DNA from: an uncultured Kiloniellaceae bacterium | Lineage (GTDB): Bacteria > Pseudomonadota > Alphaproteobacteria > Kiloniellales > Kiloniellaceae | DNA length: 64,000 bases | Direction of reading: 5' to 3' | Assembly (NCBI GenBank): GCA_947500035.1 | Contig: CANMQP010000005.1 | Span: 124,001-188,000, forward strand | Part shown: positions 8,610 to 17,787 of the stretch, piece after piece | Numbering within the stretch: position 1 is the first letter of the stretch | How the letters are laid out: the number at the start of each line of letters is the position of its first letter | The notes under the pieces: generated by a model | Seen by the model: only the letters and a program-made list of their open reading frames with translations | Told to the model about the DNA's origin: nothing | The model's database searches: none | Translations under genes and position numbers: made by a program

Positions 8610-9218
8610 ATGACGGATAAGACACACACCCAAACGGGAATTTGTGCCAAGACGGCGGCGTTGAGCCTGACTGCTTTTGGCGCGCTGCTGTTGAGTGATG
8701 CAGTGACGGACCGGATGCCGGTCTACGCGGCGAGTGACTCGAAAGAGGCATCCAGCGATATGAGACCGGCCTCTCCTCGAGCCATGGTGCTGCCATTGGC
8801 TGACGTCGCACATGGCCGGCAGCTCTTTGTTTCCAAGGGCTGTGTCATCTGTCACTCGATCAATGGTGTTGGCGGTCGTGCGGCGCCCGCGCTCGATGCC
8901 ATCGCGGTCGAAGAGGGCGAAACCGTGCCCGCGGTCGATCCACTGGATTTCGTTGCGCGTATGTGGCGCGGCGCTCCGGCCATGCTTGACCTTCAGGCGA
9001 TCGAGCTTGGCTACCAGATCGAGCTGACCGCCAATGACCTCGCGGACCTTGCGGTCTTCGCCAGCGACGCGGGCGCACAATCGGATTTCAGCCTGGAAGA
9101 CGTGCCTGAGCCCATGTGGGACTGGATGCTCAACGAACCCTACTGGGAAGACGAGAACTGGCCGGAGCGGCTGCTGGAGGGCTTTCCCGAGAGCGAAGAC
9201 AGCGACAAGGCTGACTGA
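8610..9218 (+). CDS. Exported single-haem cytochrome c family protein
   Basis: The 202-aa product has an N-terminal hydrophobic segment (residues about 14-32) acting as signal or anchor, then one haem-binding motif CVICH near residue 89 in a HGRQLFVSKGCVICH context. A later Met in the MWRG or MLDL segment could be the axial ligand. The C-terminus is acidic and Trp-rich (residues about 160-202). It is probably a small periplasmic or membrane-tethered electron carrier. No partner oxidoreductase lies next to it, so its pathway cannot be assigned. Confidence 0.8.
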   Translation: MTDKTHTQTGICAKTAALSLTAFGALLLSDAVTDRMPVYAASDSKEASSDMRPASPRAMVLPLADVAHGRQLFVSKGCVICHSINGVGGRAAPALDAIAVEEGETVPAVDPLDFVARMWRGAPAMLDLQAIELGYQIELTANDLADLAVFASDAGAQSDFSLEDVPEPMWDWMLNEPYWEDENWPERLLEGFPESEDSDKAD

Positions 9219-9266
9219 ACCAGCCTTCACCGGTCTTTCCAGCAGGCCACAGGCTCGCTTGACTTT

Positions 9267-9297
9267 GGCAGGGGTTCTCTTACCGGAGACCTCTGCC
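9267..9297. terminator. Hairpin between convergent genes
   Basis: GGCAGGGGTTCTC pairs with GAGACCTCTGCC (one bulge and one G-U pair) around a short loop, halfway between the cytochrome gene and the convergent ybaN-like gene. There is no strong T-run on either side, but the placement suits a two-way terminator. Confidence 0.4.
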
Positions 9298-9324
9298 GCT
9301 TCCTCGCGTCTTTAGAGAAGGCCG

Positions 9325-9747
9325 TTACAATTCATCCGCGGGCGGGCTCGGACGGGTAAAAATGAAGATCGCAACCCCAAGCAAAACGGCGACCTGAAGC
9401 ATGAGAGCCTCTTTTGGGGCACCGCCCAGCCAGGCAATCACGAAGGCCAGTATCATGGCAATGGCCGCCAGCCATTTCGCCTTTTTCGAGATCGCGCCGT
9501 GATCCCGCCATTCTAAGATAGGTGGGCCAAGACGCGGGTGCGCAAGGAGCCAGTCGTGCAGTTTCTGCGACCCTCGGCTGAAGCAGAAAGCGGACAGCAG
9601 GACAAAAGGCGTTGTTGGCAACAGCGGCAGGAAAATACCGATCACCCCGAGCACGAGGGATATCAACCCGGCGATCCGCCAAAACAAACGTGCGCTGCTT
9701 GCGAGCAACTCCTGCTCCTCTCTGTTATCGCGGGCCTTGCATCGCAC
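9325..9747 (-). CDS. DUF454 (YbaN family) inner-membrane protein
   Basis: The 140-aa protein has three hydrophobic segments (about 24-55, 93-110 and 115-133). It also has the family signature GIFLPLLPTTPFVLLSAFCF followed by a LHDWLLAHP loop, as in E. coli YbaN. The function of the family is unknown. The annotated ATG has a poor ribosome-binding site, so translation may begin a few codons later. Confidence 0.82.
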   Translation of the reverse strand: MRCKARDNREEQELLASSARLFWRIAGLISLVLGVIGIFLPLLPTTPFVLLSAFCFSRGSQKLHDWLLAHPRLGPPILEWRDHGAISKKAKWLAAIAMILAFVIAWLGGAPKEALMLQVAVLLGVAIFIFTRPSPPADEL

Positions 9748-10205
9748 AAGACACGCAAGCGGTTAAGATTATCCTGATATCGCCCGGGGACCAGCGCCAG
9801 GACTCAGTGGCAGACTCCGGTGGCAGACTCCGGTTGCAGACTCCAGCCGCAAGTCCCGACGCGCCAGCTTAATCCCAGATGGTTAAATAAGTCAGAGGGC
9901 AAGAGCGCGCAGGGGCCGTTTTCGATTCCCTAGCGCCGGCACCAGGTTGAATCTCAACAGGCCTTAATTGAACCAATGAAGCGCAAATGCACACTTACGA
10001 TCATGGGATCAAACCTCGATGACGATCGTGAAGGTGGCCGTGCCTCATATTCTTTGTGAAAATCGGAGAGCTGCTCCCGGCGGCTGATAACCGCCTTTCG
10101 CGCGGTTGAGCTTTTTTTCTGCCTTGAGGAATTTTTTTCGTCTTTGAAGCGTTGTCTGGTCACATCCGGCACTTACCGCGGGATAGGTAACAGAATGAGA
10201 TCAAA
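9748..10205. other. Intergenic stretch with short tandem repeats
   Basis: These 458 bases hold no convincing gene. The only open frame of note, 72 codons on the minus strand (9954-10172), is Lys/Arg/Ser-rich with no recognisable domain and no good ribosome-binding site. The stretch contains a small 13-bp tandem repeat, listed separately, and presumably the promoter of the downstream acetyltransferase gene. Confidence 0.6.
9808..9846. repeat. Three tandem copies of a 13-bp repeat
   Basis: TGGCAGACTCCGG occurs at 9808-9820 and 9821-9833, and a near copy (TTGCAGACTCCAG) at 9834-9846. The array is non-coding and lies 61 bases upstream of the ybaN-like start. Confidence 0.85.
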
Positions 10206-10829
10206 ATGACTGTAAAACACTGGCAGTGCCGTCTTGCAACGCGTGCAGATGAGATCCCGGTCGTCGCGCTTCAGGTCGAATGCACCCACCAATTGGGTTT
10301 AGCGTTTCACAAAGACTTGCTGCTGAGCAGATATATACGCGAAATCGGGGGCCTTGATAAGGATCTGATCAACCGCCGAACCTACTATGTCGTGGAACAA
10401 GACAACCACATTATCGGTTCCGGCGGCTGGAGTGACCGTGGGGCGCAGCCGGAATCCGATGCGGGAGTGCAGAAATCAAAGCTTATGCCGCCATGCGTCT
10501 GCACGGTCTTTGTCGATCCGGACTACATCCGGCGCGGTGTCGGGACCGCCATATTAAACGCCGTTGAAGAAGACATCCGACTGGCCGGGTATCATTCGGT
10601 CGAACTGGTGACCATTCTCTCCGCGGTAAATTTTTACGCGTCGCTTGGTTATAAGAAACTGGATAACTCCGTTGTTGAACTCTCCAACGGTACCCTTCTG
10701 CCGGCAATCAGGATGAGTAAGCGTTTCGATGATCACAAGGCCCGGGATGACGCAAAAGCGTCCAGGGGTTCGCAAAAAGACACGGACTCCCGGCCAGGCA
10801 GCGACTCTCATTCAGAAACAGAGAGCTAA
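10206..10829 (+). CDS. GNAT family N-acetyltransferase
   Basis: This 207-aa acyltransferase has the acetyl-CoA pyrophosphate-binding motif RRGVGTA after a VFVDPDY strand (residues about 100-120) and the C-terminal FYASLGYKK element of the GNAT fold. The last 40 residues are a hydrophilic Lys/Asp/Ser tail outside the domain. The substrate is unknown. It converges with the LysR gene at 10850. Confidence 0.82.
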   Translation: MTVKHWQCRLATRADEIPVVALQVECTHQLGLAFHKDLLLSRYIREIGGLDKDLINRRTYYVVEQDNHIIGSGGWSDRGAQPESDAGVQKSKLMPPCVCTVFVDPDYIRRGVGTAILNAVEEDIRLAGYHSVELVTILSAVNFYASLGYKKLDNSVVELSNGTLLPAIRMSKRFDDHKARDDAKASRGSQKDTDSRPGSDSHSETES

Positions 10830-10849
10830 AGCTCGGCTTTGCCGCCATG

Positions 10850-11785
10850 CTATGAACCGGCGCCGAATGTTTCGAGCTGACGGCTTTCGCGCTTTGGCAA
10901 ACGGCCCTCGATCAGATCCCGTTTCGCTGCGATGGCATCGGCGATGAAATCACGAAAAGCGCGCAGCCGGGCTGTATCGCGCAGATCGGGGTGGCTGAGC
11001 AGCCAGATATCAAAGTTGGGCTTGGGCGGAGCCAGGCCGACGCGGTTCAGCAAGGGATCCAGGTCGCCCAGGAAGCAGGGCAGGAGGGCGAGACCCATGC
11101 CGTGTCGGGTCGCCTGATATTGAACCATGACGTCGTTGATCCGGTCGCGCGCCGGTGTCTGGGGAAAGGCGCTGTTCTTGACCCATCCCGGAAAGGCCTC
11201 CCGGTCGCCCCAGCCGATCCAGCGCGCTGACGTCGGATCGGTCTCGAGCGACACGCTTTCCAGATATTCCCGTGTCGCATAGGCCGCGCTGTGAAAGCGG
11301 GCAATGCGCCGTCCGACCAGATGTTCAGGCGGGCTCTGGCCGATCCGCACCAGCCGGATCGCCACATCCGCTTCGCGCCGGGTCAGGTCTGCGAAATCAT
11401 GAGAAGTAATGATGTTCAGATCTATGTTGGGATAGTCCCGGCCGAATCGCACGAAGTCCGGCATCAGCAGTCCCTCGGCCACCACATTCGGCATGGTGAC
11501 TCGAATTTCACCCGAGAGCTTGGCGTCGGTCCCCAGGACCCTGCGCTCGATCCCGGCGATTTCTTCCTCGACTTTTTCTGCTGCTTCGATCATCTCCTCG
11601 CCGGCTGCGGTCGGCGCGTAGCCCTCGGCTGTCCGGTCGAAGAGCCGCACACCCATCAGGCCTTCCAGCTCGACAATGCGCCGCGCGACGGTGGAGTGGC
11701 TGACACCAATCGAGGTCGCGGCTGTCCGGACCGAACGGTGGCGCACCAGTGCAAGAAAAAACTTCAGATCATCCCAATTGGTCAC
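10850..11785 (-). CDS. LysR family transcriptional regulator
   Basis: An N-terminal winged helix-turn-helix (residues about 3-62, NWDDLKFFLALVRHRSVRTA then VSHSTVARRI) is followed by a LysR substrate-binding domain from about residue 90. The open frame extends to 11923, but the GTG at 11785 puts the DNA-binding domain at the N-terminus as usual and gives 311 aa. It has a GGA element nine bases upstream. The gene is divergent from egtB, and their starts are about 140 bases apart. Control of ergothioneine synthesis is therefore possible but not shown. The sequence resembles the AmpR/GcvA-like branch with a single-gene ligand domain. Confidence 0.85.
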   Translation of the reverse strand: MTNWDDLKFFLALVRHRSVRTAATSIGVSHSTVARRIVELEGLMGVRLFDRTAEGYAPTAAGEEMIEAAEKVEEEIAGIERRVLGTDAKLSGEIRVTMPNVVAEGLLMPDFVRFGRDYPNIDLNIITSHDFADLTRREADVAIRLVRIGQSPPEHLVGRRIARFHSAAYATREYLESVSLETDPTSARWIGWGDREAFPGWVKNSAFPQTPARDRINDVMVQYQATRHGMGLALLPCFLGDLDPLLNRVGLAPPKPNFDIWLLSHPDLRDTARLRAFRDFIADAIAAKRDLIEGRLPKRESRQLETFGAGS

Positions 11786-11926
11786 ACGATTTCCACTGTA
11801 ACAGATTTGAACCACATTGTTCGAGATATGGTCGTTGCGTGAGCAATTGGAAGCCTCAATATGACAGGGCATTCGACGGGGCGGCGACCCGACCGTGAGA
11901 ACCGAGTATCCAAAAGGAGCCATCCC

Positions 11927-13204
11927 GTGAGCCAGTCACTGCAGTCCGCCCGGCGGTCCGGGGCGTTGAGCGAGTCTTACCTTGAGGTCAGAGACGAGAC
12001 CCTGGCATTGGCGCGTGATCTTTCAGACGCCGATGCGACGGTGCAGTCGATGGAAGATGCCAGTCCCGCAAAATGGCACCTGGCGCACACGACCTGGTTT
12101 TTCGAAACCTTCCTGCTCGAACCGCAACTCTCCGGCTACAAACTCTTCGATCCTTCTTACTGTTACCTTTTCAACTCCTACTATGAGCAGGTTGGGGCAC
12201 GCCATCCGCGCCCGCGGCGCGGGATGCTGACCCGCCCTTCGCTGGAAGAGGTTTGCACCTACCGGGAGCATGTCGATGGCGCCATGCTGCGCTTGCTGGA
12301 GACCGAATCTGCCAAAGACATTCTGGATCTGGTGGAACTCGGGCTGCATCATGAGCAACAACATCAGGAACTGCTGCTCACGGACATTCTCCATCTCTTT
12401 GCGCAGAACCCGCTTCGGCCCGCCTTTCATCCGCCCGAACCCCTGCCGGTCGAGAGCCACGGTCCGGCGGCGCTGAGCTGGCAAAGCTATTCCGCGGCGA
12501 GGACCATGATCGGCCACGAAGGCGAGGGTTTTGCCTTCGACTGCGAGGGGCCGCGCCACGAAGCGATCATCCGGCCCTTCAAGCTGGCATCGCGTCCGGT
12601 CCTGAACAGCGAGTGGCTCGACTTTATGGCCGACGGCGGCTACCGGACGCCGACCCTCTGGTTGTCCGACGGCTGGGCGGTTGCGAATGAGCGGGATTGG
12701 GAGGCCCCCTTTTATTGGGAAGAGCGCGACGGAGCGTGGCAGGTCATGACCCTGCGCGGGATGCAGCCGGTCGACCCTGCTGCTCCTGTTTGCCACGTCA
12801 GCTATTTCGAAGCCGATGCCTTTGCACGCTGGATGGACCGGCGGCTGCCCACAGAGGTGGAGTGGGAACACGCTGCTTCCCGTTATAAGCTGCAGGGTAA
12901 CTTTGCGGACAGCGGCCGCCTGCGTCCGAAACCGCCTGTGGCCGGGCCGGGCGATGGCGAGCTGTTGAGCCTCTTCGGCGACGTTTGGGAATGGACCCAA
13001 AGTCCCTACACAGCGTACCCGCGCTTCAAGGCCTCCGCGGGTGCTGTCGGCGAATACAATGGCAAATTCATGAACGGCCAGTATGTTTTGCGCGGCGGTT
13101 CCTGTGCGACACCGGGCGGTCATATCCGCACGACCTACCGAAACTTCTTCCAACCTGACAAACGCTGGCAATTCTCGGGTCTCAGGCTCGCAGACGACGC
13201 ATGA
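11927..13204 (+). CDS. egtB: Ergothioneine biosynthesis sulfoxide synthase EgtB
   Basis: This non-haem iron enzyme joins trimethylhistidine (hercynine) to a thiol donor with O2. The N-terminal DinB-like domain carries the iron ligands HLAHTTWFFE and HHEQQHQELL. The C-terminal half is a formylglycine-generating-enzyme-like domain ending in FMNGQYVLRGGSC and RNFF. The GTG at 11927 is chosen because AAAGGAG stands seven bases before it. An ATG in the same frame at 11861 would add 22 residues with no family match. It overlaps egtD by four bases (ATGA), so the two are translationally coupled. Confidence 0.92.
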   Translation: MSQSLQSARRSGALSESYLEVRDETLALARDLSDADATVQSMEDASPAKWHLAHTTWFFETFLLEPQLSGYKLFDPSYCYLFNSYYEQVGARHPRPRRGMLTRPSLEEVCTYREHVDGAMLRLLETESAKDILDLVELGLHHEQQHQELLLTDILHLFAQNPLRPAFHPPEPLPVESHGPAALSWQSYSAARTMIGHEGEGFAFDCEGPRHEAIIRPFKLASRPVLNSEWLDFMADGGYRTPTLWLSDGWAVANERDWEAPFYWEERDGAWQVMTLRGMQPVDPAAPVCHVSYFEADAFARWMDRRLPTEVEWEHAASRYKLQGNFADSGRLRPKPPVAGPGDGELLSLFGDVWEWTQSPYTAYPRFKASAGAVGEYNGKFMNGQYVLRGGSCATPGGHIRTTYRNFFQPDKRWQFSGLRLADDA

Positions 13205-14175
13205 GCACCCTGGCGCGGCCTGAGGCCGGAGTGCGGAATGCGAAGCCCGCGGTCATCGATGAAGTCTTCTCCGGCGATGTTCTGGCCGGACTTTCGAAGC
13301 CTCAAAAGGAACTGCCCTGCCGTTGGTTTTACGACACGCGCGGGTCGCAGCTTTTCGAAGCGATCACCGGGCTGCCGGAGTACTACCCCACCAAAACGGA
13401 GGCGAAGATTCTGACGGCCTGTGCCGCAGAGTTGAGTGCCCTTGCCGGGCCCCGCATCGCGATGATTGAGTATGGAGCCGGTGCCGCCGTGAAAACCCGT
13501 CTGCTCCTCGACGCCTTGGAAGCACCGCTTTACTATGCGCCGGTCGACATATCCGAGGAGTTTCTGCGTGGAGTCGCCGAAAATCTGGCGCAGGATTATC
13601 CGGCGATCGCCATGCGCCCGATCATCGGAAACTTTCTTTCCGATCTCGAGATCCCGACGGAGCTGCAAACGGCGCAAAGACGGCTCGGCTTCTTTCCGGG
13701 CTCGACGATCGGCAATCTGAGTGATGATGAAATCACCGCCTTTTTCAAGCGTGCCCGCCGCCAGCTGGGCGACGACGGCATGCTGGTGATTGGCGCCGAT
13801 TTGCGCAAGAGTCCCGACATTCTGATTCCGGCTTATGACGATGCAGCCGGGGTAACGGCCGCCTTCAACAAGAACCTGCTGGTGCGGATCAACCGGGAAC
13901 TGGCGGGTGACTTTGATCTCGAGCACTTCAGCCATAAGGCAGTCTGGAACGACGCGGACAGCCGGATCGAGATGCATCTTGTGAGCGACATCGAACAATC
14001 CATCGCTCTTCTCGGCAAAAACTTCGCTTTTGCCAAGGGCGAGAGCATTCACACCGAGAACTCCCGGAAATTCACTGTGACGGGCTTGCAGAGCCTGGCC
14101 GGAGACTGCGGCTGGCGGCCGCTAAGGGTCTGGGAAGACCCTCAAAAACTCTTCTCGGTCCAGATGTTCGGGTGA
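13201..14175 (+). CDS. egtD: L-histidine N(alpha)-methyltransferase EgtD
   Basis: This 324-aa SAM-dependent enzyme trimethylates histidine to hercynine, the first step of ergothioneine synthesis. Family features include PKQKELPCRWFYD-like and EYYPTKTE segments, the SAM site MIEYGAGAAVKT, VDISEEFL, and FFPGSTIGNL. The length matches EgtD. It follows egtB directly. The sulfoxide lyase (EgtE) is not encoded nearby, as is common in proteobacteria. Confidence 0.93.
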   Translation: MSTLARPEAGVRNAKPAVIDEVFSGDVLAGLSKPQKELPCRWFYDTRGSQLFEAITGLPEYYPTKTEAKILTACAAELSALAGPRIAMIEYGAGAAVKTRLLLDALEAPLYYAPVDISEEFLRGVAENLAQDYPAIAMRPIIGNFLSDLEIPTELQTAQRRLGFFPGSTIGNLSDDEITAFFKRARRQLGDDGMLVIGADLRKSPDILIPAYDDAAGVTAAFNKNLLVRINRELAGDFDLEHFSHKAVWNDADSRIEMHLVSDIEQSIALLGKNFAFAKGESIHTENSRKFTVTGLQSLAGDCGWRPLRVWEDPQKLFSVQMFG

Positions 14176-14430
14176 GCAAGGCATCTTCGCTGCTGACCTT
14201 CTTTAGACAAGCTGTCATTGACTCGTAGCTGACCAAGTCGGTAGTAGAGGATGGTCTCGATAGGGGCGATCACCTGCGGTGGCAGGTGATATCGCACATT
14301 TCCGGAGAGACTCATTTCGTCATTTCAATAAAGTGAACCAACACCCAACCGGGTGAAGGCATCTTGATGGCCGTGGTTGCGCATGCTCCTGCAGTGAGCT
14401 GCTGTGCGGACCAAAGCGAGGAAGAGTAGA
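14176..14430 (+). promoter_or_regulatory. Intergenic region with a 9-bp hairpin after egtD
   Basis: ATCACCTGC (14269-14277) and GCAGGTGAT (14282-14290) form a perfect stem with a GGTG loop. No T-run follows. It could end the egt transcript with help from Rho, or act as an operator for the next gene. Nothing else stands out in these 255 bases. Confidence 0.4.
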
Positions 14431-15270
14431 ATGAATACAGGACGACCGATCGATCATATTGTTTTGGCGGTTCATGACCTGGATGCCGCCGCTGCGGTGT
14501 ATGAAGGGCTCGGCTTCACATTAACCCCACGGGCCACCCACGAAGACCGCATGGGAACCTCCAACCGTATTGCGCAGTTCGCCGGCAAGAACTTCATCGA
14601 AATACTGGAAGTCGACCGTCCCGATAAGCTTGCGCCGCACGACTTTGCCAAGGAGCCGCCGTTTTTCAGTTTTGGCGGTCAGAGTAAGGCGTTGCTGGAG
14701 GATCGTGAGGGAATCTCCATGCTGGTTTTCGCAGGCGAAGACGCCCACGCCGATGCCGCCCGTTTTAGCGCCACCGGCGTTCCGACCTACGAGGTCTTCG
14801 ACTTTGACAGAAAGGCGCGCCTGCCGGGCGGTGATGAAGTCACGGTTTCCTTTTCCCTGACCTTCGCGACCTCCCCTGATATGCCGGAGATTGCCTTTTT
14901 TGTCTGCCAGAACCGGGCACCGCAGTACTTTTGGAAACCGGAGTTTCAACAGCACGAAAACGGCGCAGAGGTGATCAGTGCGGTTTACATCGCGTCGCCG
15001 GATCCGGCGCGGGATGCGGCCTTTGTCTCCAGCATGTTCGATGGCGAGGTCACGGACATTGACGGCGGCAAGGCGGTGGCCTGCGGGGCAGGGCAGGAGG
15101 TTCGTATCTTGACCCCTGAGGTCATCCTGAAACGCGATCCGTCCCTGAGACTTGCGCCTGACAGCAGCCCGATGTTTGTCGGAATTGCGCTCACGTCCGG
15201 CGAGGCGCGTGCAACCACGCCGGCCGCGGCAGCCTGCGGCATCTTTATCGAATGGGTTGAGAAGTCATAA
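14431..15270 (+). CDS. VOC/glyoxalase-like domain protein
   Basis: The N-terminal half matches the Glyoxalase_3-like fold of the vicinal oxygen chelate superfamily (DHIVLAVHDLDAAAAVYEGLGF, then NRIAQF and FIEILEV). A second betaalphabetabetabeta module occupies residues about 165-275. The ATG at 14431 has GAGGAAGAG upstream and is preferred over the in-frame GTG at 14404, giving 279 aa. The substrate is unknown. Confidence 0.75.
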   Translation: MNTGRPIDHIVLAVHDLDAAAAVYEGLGFTLTPRATHEDRMGTSNRIAQFAGKNFIEILEVDRPDKLAPHDFAKEPPFFSFGGQSKALLEDREGISMLVFAGEDAHADAARFSATGVPTYEVFDFDRKARLPGGDEVTVSFSLTFATSPDMPEIAFFVCQNRAPQYFWKPEFQQHENGAEVISAVYIASPDPARDAAFVSSMFDGEVTDIDGGKAVACGAGQEVRILTPEVILKRDPSLRLAPDSSPMFVGIALTSGEARATTPAAAACGIFIEWVEKS

Positions 15271-15409
15271 TGACAAGGGTCCTGCCATAGGATCGCCACA
15301 TCTTGACGTTATTGCCCTCGGTTCCAAGGTGTAGAGGCCGGCCTCAATGTGAGGCGCGGGCTTCTATTCCAGAGTATGAGGCGTGTTTGCTGCAAGATGA
15401 GACGGGAAT

Positions 15410-16414
15410 TTGACTAACCGGCTGAGTGTGAAAGAGCAGGATCGGAGTTTCCGGTTGAAGTCCGTTTTGCTTGTGCTGATCAGCCGGGGGGCGGCGCTTG
15501 TGGCTGCGGCGCTGGCATTCGGGTTCCTGGCGCCCTTGTTTCCGGTCGCCGATTCCTTCGCGCACTTCCGGTTTCATCTTCTGGTGGCCTTGGCCCTTGC
15601 GGCTATCGCACTTTTGCTGCTCCGCGCGCCGGTGCGTGCGATGTTGGCCGTTGCCTTGATCTTGCCGGGAATTGGGGGCCTCGCGCCGGCCTTGCCCGCA
15701 GCGCATATGGCATCCGCTCCGCCGTCGGAGCCCGCTTTCACGCTGGTTCAGCTTAATCTCAACTTTCGCAATCGAGACGTCGGTGACGCCATTGAGATGA
15801 TTCGTGAGAGAAACGCTGATGTTGTAACGTTACAGGAAGTCTCCTCCTACCTGTGGGTGGCGGTCTCATCCCTCTTTAAGGACTACCCCTACAACATTGT
15901 ATGCCAGTCCGGGCGCGTCGGCGCCGTGGCGGTGTTCTCGCGTCTTCCGCTCGAAAACGGCACCGGCCCCAAACGGGGCTGCGTCGTGGGTGACGGTCTC
16001 GGCTGGGTCCGGATTATGGTGGGCGAGCGTCCCGTGACCATCGCGAGTATGCATCTGAAGTGGCCTTTTCCCTTCGGCCAAACTGCGCAGGTCGATCGTT
16101 TGGAGACCTATCTGCAGGCCTTGCCGGGTCCCGTGGTGGTTGGCGGCGACTTCAACGCCGCACCCTGGAGCCACTCGGTCAACCGGGTCGAAGAAGCCAC
16201 CCGCGCGTCGGTGGTCGAGGGCCTGCGCCTGACGCTTTACCGGCCCTCGCTGAAATGGGTGCCCGGTTTGGGCCTGCCCATCGATCATGTTCTTGCGCCA
16301 CCGGGCATGGTGACTCAGAGCATAAAGCGGGGGCCCTACGTGGGTTCCGATCATCTGCCGGTGATCGCGCGTCTGGGGTTTGCACCGGATGAAGGGCAGA
16401 TGCGAGAACAGTAG
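15410..16414 (+). CDS. Membrane-anchored endonuclease/exonuclease/phosphatase (EEP) family protein
   Basis: Two to three N-terminal membrane helices (residues about 15-40, 55-75 and 78-98) precede an EEP catalytic domain. That domain has LNLNFRN, VVTLQEV, GGDFNAAPW, PIDHVL and SDHLPVIA, which carry the metal-binding Asn/Glu/Asp/His residues. Proteins of this layout are predicted periplasmic phosphodiesterases or phosphatases. Translation appears to begin at TTG 15410 behind GGGA, since no ATG or GTG with a better site is present. The substrate is unknown. Confidence 0.78.
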   Translation: MTNRLSVKEQDRSFRLKSVLLVLISRGAALVAAALAFGFLAPLFPVADSFAHFRFHLLVALALAAIALLLLRAPVRAMLAVALILPGIGGLAPALPAAHMASAPPSEPAFTLVQLNLNFRNRDVGDAIEMIRERNADVVTLQEVSSYLWVAVSSLFKDYPYNIVCQSGRVGAVAVFSRLPLENGTGPKRGCVVGDGLGWVRIMVGERPVTIASMHLKWPFPFGQTAQVDRLETYLQALPGPVVVGGDFNAAPWSHSVNRVEEATRASVVEGLRLTLYRPSLKWVPGLGLPIDHVLAPPGMVTQSIKRGPYVGSDHLPVIARLGFAPDEGQMREQ

Positions 16415-16429
16415 CCCGGCGATCTGCAA

Positions 16430-17671
16430 TCAGGCCTGAAGCAGGGCTTTCAAATCGCTCTGCGGGTCGGCAACGAGATCGCGGGTGGGCGAGATCCCCT
16501 TTTGCAGGAGCCGCTTTGCGGTCATGAAACTGCGGGCATCGTTCATGGCATCGACCGCAAGCAAGCGCTCGTCCTGAAAATACCACACCGACTGGGCCTG
16601 ATCCCGGGTGCCGAGCCGGGTGACGCTATCACTGTAGCCTCTGTTCAGGCCGGCAATCTGGAGCTTCACATCGTATTGATCCGACCAGAACCAGGGAACC
16701 GGCTGATAGTCGGTCTCATGACCGGCCAGCGTTGAAGCGACGGCCTCGCCTTGATCCGTTGCGTTCTGCACCGATTCCAGCCTCGTGCGCGCGCCGTTCC
16801 AGATGAAGCTTGCGCAGTCACCGGCGGCCAGAATGCTGGGATCCGAGCTGCGGCAGGCGGCGTCGACCAGGATCCCACCGTCAACTTCAAGGCCGGCGGC
16901 CTCCGCCAATTCCGTGCGCGGGCTGATCCCGGCGCCGACGATGACGAAGTCGGCGGCAAGTGTCTCGTGTTTGGCTTGGCCCGCTTGCGAAATCTCAACC
17001 TGAGCGACTTTGCCGGCATCGCCGGTCATGCCGATCAACTGCGTGCTTTCAAGAATACGCACGCCGTGCCCCTGATGAAGCGCGCGAAAGTAGTCTGAGG
17101 TTTCCGGTGCGGCGACGCGTTGCAGGATGCGCTCTGCCATCTCGATCAGCGTAACCTTCAGGCCCAGCTGCGCGCCGACCGCCGCGGCCTCCAGGCCGAT
17201 GTACCCGCCGCCGATAATGATAAGGCGCTTGCCGGCAGTGAAGAGCGGGGCCAGCTTGTCTGCATCGGCCACATCGCGCAGCGTGTAGACCCCCGACAGC
17301 TCGCCGCCGATCGCTGCCGGCAGGCGGCGCGGCTCGCCGCCGGTTGCCAGAACAAGGTCGCTGTATGCCTGGGTCGACCCGTCGGCCAAGCGGATCCGTT
17401 TTTCCGCCCGTTCGATGGCCTCAACGCGCTGACCGAGCTTCAGCTCCACGGCATGTGCCGGATACCATTCCGAAGGACGCACCATCAGGTCGCTCAATTC
17501 GAGTTCGCCGCGCAGATATTTTTTTGACAGGTTCGGGCGTTGGTAGGGTGCGTGCTGTTCATCGGTGAAAAGGATGATGGAGCGCTCGTCGCCGAGGGAC
17601 CGCAGTTTCAGGATCACGGAAGCCGCCGCTTGACCGCCGCCGATCACCACGAGAGGCGCGCGCGAGGTCAT
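16430..17671 (-). CDS. FAD-dependent ferredoxin/rubredoxin-reductase-like oxidoreductase
   Basis: This 413-aa flavoprotein has an N-terminal FAD-binding GGGQAAAS motif, the family loop YQRPNLSKKYL, and a second nucleotide-binding motif GGGYIGLEAAA (residues about 150-160) for NAD(P)H. It also has the FAD-contacting IWNGARTRLESVQNA region. It is closest in style to putidaredoxin or rhodocoxin reductases. These pass electrons from NADH to a 2Fe-2S ferredoxin that supplies a P450 or Rieske oxygenase. No ferredoxin or oxygenase gene is adjacent, so the partner is unknown. Confidence 0.85.
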   Translation of the reverse strand: MTSRAPLVVIGGGQAAASVILKLRSLGDERSIILFTDEQHAPYQRPNLSKKYLRGELELSDLMVRPSEWYPAHAVELKLGQRVEAIERAEKRIRLADGSTQAYSDLVLATGGEPRRLPAAIGGELSGVYTLRDVADADKLAPLFTAGKRLIIIGGGYIGLEAAAVGAQLGLKVTLIEMAERILQRVAAPETSDYFRALHQGHGVRILESTQLIGMTGDAGKVAQVEISQAGQAKHETLAADFVIVGAGISPRTELAEAAGLEVDGGILVDAACRSSDPSILAAGDCASFIWNGARTRLESVQNATDQGEAVASTLAGHETDYQPVPWFWSDQYDVKLQIAGLNRGYSDSVTRLGTRDQAQSVWYFQDERLLAVDAMNDARSFMTAKRLLQKGISPTRDLVADPQSDLKALLQA

Positions 17672-17787
17672 GCCTGGAGATCAAGCGCTAAAGGCCGGAT
17701 TCCCTGAAACGCCGCCATTGCATTCCCTTCCCATCGTTTCTTTGGGCCTTTTCAGGCCTGACGGTCTCTTCAGGCCCTGGGGTCTCG

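Noticed and set aside
8417-8620. 67-codon plus-strand frame before the cytochrome gene
   Set aside because: No ribosome-binding site, no domain, and it overlaps the start of the cytochrome gene.
9954-10172. 72-codon minus-strand frame
   Set aside because: Basic low-complexity sequence without a convincing start; treated as non-coding.
12023-13171. 382-codon minus-strand frame opposite egtB
   Set aside because: EgtB iron ligands and FGE motifs on the plus strand are unambiguous, and this frame has no homology I recognise.
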